Of a stretch of DNA of 34,321 bases, positions 31,919-34,321 are shown in pieces. The translations under genes and the position numbers were made by a program. Every line of letters begins with the position of its first letter. Position 1 is the stretch's first letter. The stretch comes from Thiotrichales bacterium (GTDB lineage Bacteria > Pseudomonadota > Gammaproteobacteria > Francisellales > CACEW01): the NCBI GenBank assembly GCA_947476405.1, contig CANJQG010000020.1, positions 1-34,321 on the forward strand, read 5' to 3'. A model generated the notes under the pieces. That model did no database searches and was not told the DNA's origin. It saw only the letters and a list, made by a program, of their open reading frames with translations.

Positions 31919-32719
31919 CTAAGCAACAGAAATAAGCAACTTCAAACCCATCACAAAAGTAACCAGCATGAACACAATCTCAATAAACCGGTCGCCTTTC
32001 CGTAACATAAACCCAGTCGCATAAATTGTGCCAATCACCGTCCCAGCCATCAGCGCCGCAACCGCATACCAATTGATAAATCCATGAACCCCATACACCA
32101 AAGCGGCAGCAATACTCACGGCCAAGGTAACGACCTTACGTGTCCCAATCGATTCCACCACTTTTTTATGAAAGCACATCATGAAAATATAAGTGTTAAT
32201 CATGCCCATCCCACCAAACACCCCACCGACTGTACTGGTGATCAGGAACAGGGAATATCCAACAGCACGCCTGGTGCGCGAGGCCAACACCTCTGCGCCT
32301 GCTTTCCTTCTGAGAAAATAGCTTAAAAACAGAAGTGTCAAAGTGATCCCACCAATCAAATGATTCAAGGTTGCATCAGATAACTTTGTCGTAAACAACG
32401 CGCCCATCACCGCCCCTGCGATGCTCAACAGAGCAGCAGGCCAGGCAAGCTTATAATCAATTTTGCCAAATTTATGAAACTGACTGATGCCAGCAAGCGA
32501 TGTCCCCACAGCCGTCATGCGTGCACTGGCAATGGCTGCAGTGGGCGGAAAGCCCAAAAAAATCATGATCGGCACATTAATAAATGCACTGCCGCCTGTT
32601 GTACTGCTAATGCAACTCGTACAGAGGCCAAGCAAGAACAGTAACGTGCAAGATTCTAATATCGGCAAAACCATCACACCACTATTTTTTGAGAGGTCAT
32701 GATACTGCAAACCATCCAC
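31919..32719 (-). CDS. TSUP/TauE-SafE-family membrane permease
   Basis: This 266-aa protein (or 251 aa from an ATG at 32674) has about eight hydrophobic segments and the TSUP hallmarks: SSTTGGSAFINVPIMIFLGF in the first repeat and TSTVGGVFGGMGMINTYIF in the second. The family moves sulfite, sulfoacetate and other small organic anions. Its 3' end overlaps the dipeptidase stop by four bases. The substrate cannot be told from sequence. It lies between the integrase and the cargo and may have been captured as a lone gene. Confidence 0.88.
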   Translation of the reverse strand: MDGLQYHDLSKNSGVMVLPILESCTLLFLLGLCTSCISSTTGGSAFINVPIMIFLGFPPTAAIASARMTAVGTSLAGISQFHKFGKIDYKLAWPAALLSIAGAVMGALFTTKLSDATLNHLIGGITLTLLFLSYFLRRKAGAEVLASRTRRAVGYSLFLITSTVGGVFGGMGMINTYIFMMCFHKKVVESIGTRKVVTLAVSIAAALVYGVHGFINWYAVAALMAGTVIGTIYATGFMLRKGDRFIEIVFMLVTFVMGLKLLISVA

Positions 32720-32727
32720 TCTTTCGA

Positions 32728-32778
32728 TTGAACGCAGAGCCTCGCTTCCCCTTTTTTAGCTGGAGCCTCTGCGCTCAA
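32728..32778. repeat. Imperfect hairpin between permease and integrase genes
   Basis: TTGAACGCAGAG (32728-32739) pairs with CTCTGCGCTCAA (32767-32778) with one mismatch, and inner CTC/GAG bases extend it. A run of six T at 32752-32757 sits in the loop, not after the stem. It may end integrase transcription weakly. The 108-base gap contains nothing else convincing. Confidence 0.45.
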
Positions 32779-32827
32779 AATCCACTCTACACGATGAAGA
32801 TAATATAGTCAACAGTCTTGCCAAAAC

Positions 32828-33910
32828 TTACAAATCTTTCTTTGGAACGCCTCCCAAAATCTTCCTATTCATAGACTGAATAACCTGCGCCGTATGACTA
32901 TCCGTAAAATGCGCATAGCGCTTAACCATACTCAAAGTCTTATGCCCAAGAATCTCCGACAACTCTGTCAAACTCGCCCCATTCATCGCAAGATAAGACG
33001 CCGCACTATGTCGCAAATCATGAAACCGAAAATCAGCTCTGATGCCCGCAACGGTCAAAGCATTCTCCCAGGCCGTTGTAATATCAATCGGCTTATCCTT
33101 TGTCATACTTGGAAAAACCCAATGCCCAGGCAGATGTTTCTCTTTATCATAGCGCTGCGCAAGAATTGCCAACGCCTCTTCAGAAAGCGGAATCGCACGC
33201 ACTTCGCCATTTTTGGTCTTTTCAAAAATAATCCGCTTACGCTGTAAATCAACATCTCGCCAACGCAGCCCATTAACCTCCATTCTTCGAGCACCGCTTA
33301 ATAAACATAGCACAACAATATCGTAGAGGAATGGGTTTTTGCTTTGCTGACAGGCTTCCAAAAGCTTGACACGTTCATCATCCGACAGAAAACGCACCCT
33401 CCCTTTTGGCTCCCTTAGCTTGGATAATTTATGGAATGGATTTTCGTCTGCCCAACCCCATTCTTTGTAGGCGACTGTGTACAGATGACTCAATGCAGCC
33501 GTATAGCGATTGACGGTTGCAGGCGTTCTTTTTCTTTGGCCACGCTCAGTGGGAAGATCCGCCAATTTTTCCCTGGCACTCAAAATCAACGCTGGCGTGA
33601 TATGCGCAAAAGCGTAGGAGCCCAGCTCGCCTTTCCAATAATTCAGTTGATAGGTTTTATCTGTGGTTGATTGCACACCCTCAGGCAATAGCTTGAGATA
33701 ACGGTCAATCGCATCAGCAAGCGTGTATTCTCTACTGGCGGAGGTTTTAAAATAACGGTTCTCGCGAATTTTAGTTTCAGTTTCCTGCGCCCAACGTTTT
33801 GCATCAGAAATCCGCTCAAACGACGCAGTTGCAGGGGGAAAGCCTTTCAACTCTATCTTGACGCGGTAGGTTGTTTTTGTTTTAAAGACGCGCTTTTCTA
33901 TTGTTGCCAT
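32828..33910 (-). CDS. Tyrosine recombinase (phage-type integrase)
   Basis: This 360-aa protein has an N-terminal arm-binding part (about residues 1-60), a core-binding SAM-like domain (62-155) and a C-terminal catalytic domain with all active-site residues: R208 (SGARRMEV), K231/K233 (EKTKNGEVR), H297 and R300 (FHDLRH), H323 (LGHKT) and Y332 (VKRYAHF). It lies about 180 bases beyond the 3' end of tRNA-Thr and reads away from it, so the tRNA 3' end is the likely attachment site. The start ATG has GGAG upstream inside a perfect inverted repeat. It is complete and apparently functional. Confidence 0.93.
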   Translation of the reverse strand: MATIEKRVFKTKTTYRVKIELKGFPPATASFERISDAKRWAQETETKIRENRYFKTSASREYTLADAIDRYLKLLPEGVQSTTDKTYQLNYWKGELGSYAFAHITPALILSAREKLADLPTERGQRKRTPATVNRYTAALSHLYTVAYKEWGWADENPFHKLSKLREPKGRVRFLSDDERVKLLEACQQSKNPFLYDIVVLCLLSGARRMEVNGLRWRDVDLQRKRIIFEKTKNGEVRAIPLSEEALAILAQRYDKEKHLPGHWVFPSMTKDKPIDITTAWENALTVAGIRADFRFHDLRHSAASYLAMNGASLTELSEILGHKTLSMVKRYAHFTDSHTAQVIQSMNRKILGGVPKKDL

Positions 33911-33918
33911 GATGATTG

Positions 33919-33938
33919 CTCCATCTAGTTAATAATTA
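33919..33938 (-). promoter_or_regulatory. Recurring initiation box upstream of the integrase
   Basis: On the minus strand TTATTAACTAGATGGAG precedes the integrase ATG. It is related to the boxes before mobilisation genes 26-33 kb away. Confidence 0.45.
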
Positions 33939-33946
33939 TACTAGAT
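33923..33946. promoter_or_regulatory. Inverted repeat ATCTAGT-N10-ACTAGAT over the integrase leader
   Basis: A 7-bp perfect inverted repeat lies right next to the integrase Shine-Dalgarno and contains part of the recurring box. A bound protein or RNA hairpin here would block integrase expression. Confidence 0.5.
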
Positions 33947-34013
33947 AGAGGGGTTGAAGTCAATATTTTCGGGCATCAAATCTTTTGAAGAATTCTGAAG
34001 ACCATTAAAACCT

Positions 34014-34033
34014 AAGTCTCCCGCAAGTCTCCC
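34014..34033. repeat. Direct repeat AAGTCTCCC, possible integrase arm sites
   Basis: Two perfect 9-bp copies (34014-34022 and 34025-34033) spaced 11 bp apart lie between the integrase gene and tRNA-Thr, where arm-type or excisionase sites are expected. Confidence 0.4.
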
Positions 34034-34047
34034 TTAACGGCTTTTTT

Positions 34048-34074
34048 GCGTTTTTTACTAGAACCAAAAAACGC
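34048..34074 (-). terminator. Hairpin after the tRNA cluster
   Basis: GCGTTTTTT (34048-34056) pairs perfectly with AAAAAACGC (34066-34074). It follows tRNA-Thr by about 20 bases on the minus strand. It lacks a T-run after the stem, so it is a likely but not classic terminator. Confidence 0.5.
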
Positions 34075-34092
34075 TGCAAGCCTTGTAGAATC

Positions 34093-34168
<76 letters not shown>

Positions 34169-34175
34169 AGATAAA

Positions 34176-34264
34176 TGGTGCCCGGGGCCGGAATCGAACC
34201 GGCACAGCCGTCTCCAGCCGAGGGATTTTAAATCCCTTGTGTCTACCAGTTTCACCACCCGGGC
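34176..34264 (-). tRNA. tRNA-Leu (TAA)
   Basis: Acceptor GCCCGGG, anticodon stem AGGGA/TCCCT with loop TTTAAAA (anticodon TAA), a long variable arm (class II, CGGCTGGAGACGGCTG), T-arm GCCGGTTCGATTCCGGC and encoded CCA. Confidence 0.97.
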
Positions 34265-34278
34265 GATGGTGAGCGTTT

Positions 34279-34321
34279 TGGAGGCTGAGGCCGGAATCGA
34301 ACCGGCGTCTAAGGCTTTGCA
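34279..34321 (-). tRNA. tRNA-Cys (GCA), 5' part beyond window edge
   Basis: Only the 3' part lies in the window: TTTGCAAAGCC matches the anticodon loop (GCA), then T-arm GCCGGTTCGATTCCGGC, and the end GCCTCCA with U73, the discriminator typical of tRNA-Cys. Confidence 0.9.

Larger units (their letters stand above)
29163..31922 (+). pseudogene. VanX/DdpX-type D-Ala-D-Ala dipeptidase gene interrupted by an IS
   Basis: The two halves (29163-29435 and 31512-31922) encode an M15D zinc dipeptidase. The first half holds RFRVYEAYRSLKVQQWLFNQ. The second half holds the zinc/active-site pattern PPHSTGAAVDIEI (His and Asp ligands) and TEWWHFSFGD (catalytic Glu and His ligand). Removing the IS and one ATCAG copy rejoins the reading frame exactly (273 + 411 bases, 227 aa), giving LFNQ-EYSRVRQLHPEF. 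VanX-type enzymes cleave D-Ala-D-Ala or related D,D-dipeptides. Only the IS breaks the gene; no other frameshift or stop is seen, so the insertion is recent. Confidence 0.9.

Overview
The window reads as a large accessory island in a gammaproteobacterium of moderate-to-low GC. The style of several proteins (XRE/S24 repressor, receiver protein with a long insertion, MOBC mobilisation pair) makes me think of Legionellales such as Legionella, Coxiella or Aquicella relatives. That placement is inference from protein style, not from a marker gene. At the right edge a cluster of three tRNA genes (Cys partial, Leu-TAA, Thr-CGT, all minus) is followed by a tyrosine recombinase. This is the usual arrangement of an element inserted at a tRNA 3' end. 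No copy of the tRNA-Thr 3' end is visible at the left edge, so the far attachment site is probably outside the window.

Layout. 0.4-7.4 kb (minus) is the mobilisation module: an HTH protein, a MOBC-type relaxase, a VirD4-like coupling protein, a roughly 430-bp gene-free stretch packed with nested inverted repeats (oriT candidate), and a block of unrecognised proteins, three of which share one helical domain. 7.5-13.7 kb (minus) is a cargo operon: an unrecognised 424-aa tail-anchored protein, a small membrane protein, a DUF2169-like/pentapeptide-repeat protein, a DUF3540-like protein, a superinfection-immunity-like membrane protein, an SGNH hydrolase, a GFA-fold zinc protein and a GNAT acetyltransferase. 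13.8-15.9 kb holds a ribbon-helix-helix protein divergent from an XRE/S24-type repressor. 15.9-20.4 kb (minus) is a signalling operon: periplasmic binding protein, hybrid histidine kinase with two receiver domains, small coiled-coil protein, response regulator. 20.5-27.3 kb (plus) is a tight six-gene biosynthetic operon. 27.3-32.7 kb has a small ferredoxin-like protein, an Asp/Glu-racemase-family protein, a second GNAT protein, a VanX-type dipeptidase gene split by a 2.07-kb insertion sequence, and a TSUP permease.

Most interesting content. The six-gene operon combines a PduX-type threonine kinase, a cysteine-synthase-like PLP enzyme and an argininosuccinate-lyase-like enzyme, the set proposed to make 2,3-diaminobutyrate in friulimicin and pacidamycin-type clusters. 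Here it is joined to two ATP-grasp ligases and a DMT exporter, with no NRPS in view. I propose that it makes and exports a small diaminobutyrate-containing (or diaminopropionate-containing) peptide. Neighbouring racemase, acetyltransferase and D,D-dipeptidase genes could be accessory or self-protection functions, although the dipeptidase is now broken. A recurring sequence box directly upstream of the Shine-Dalgarno of mobilisation genes and of the distant integrase suggests that both ends belong to one element under shared post-transcriptional control.
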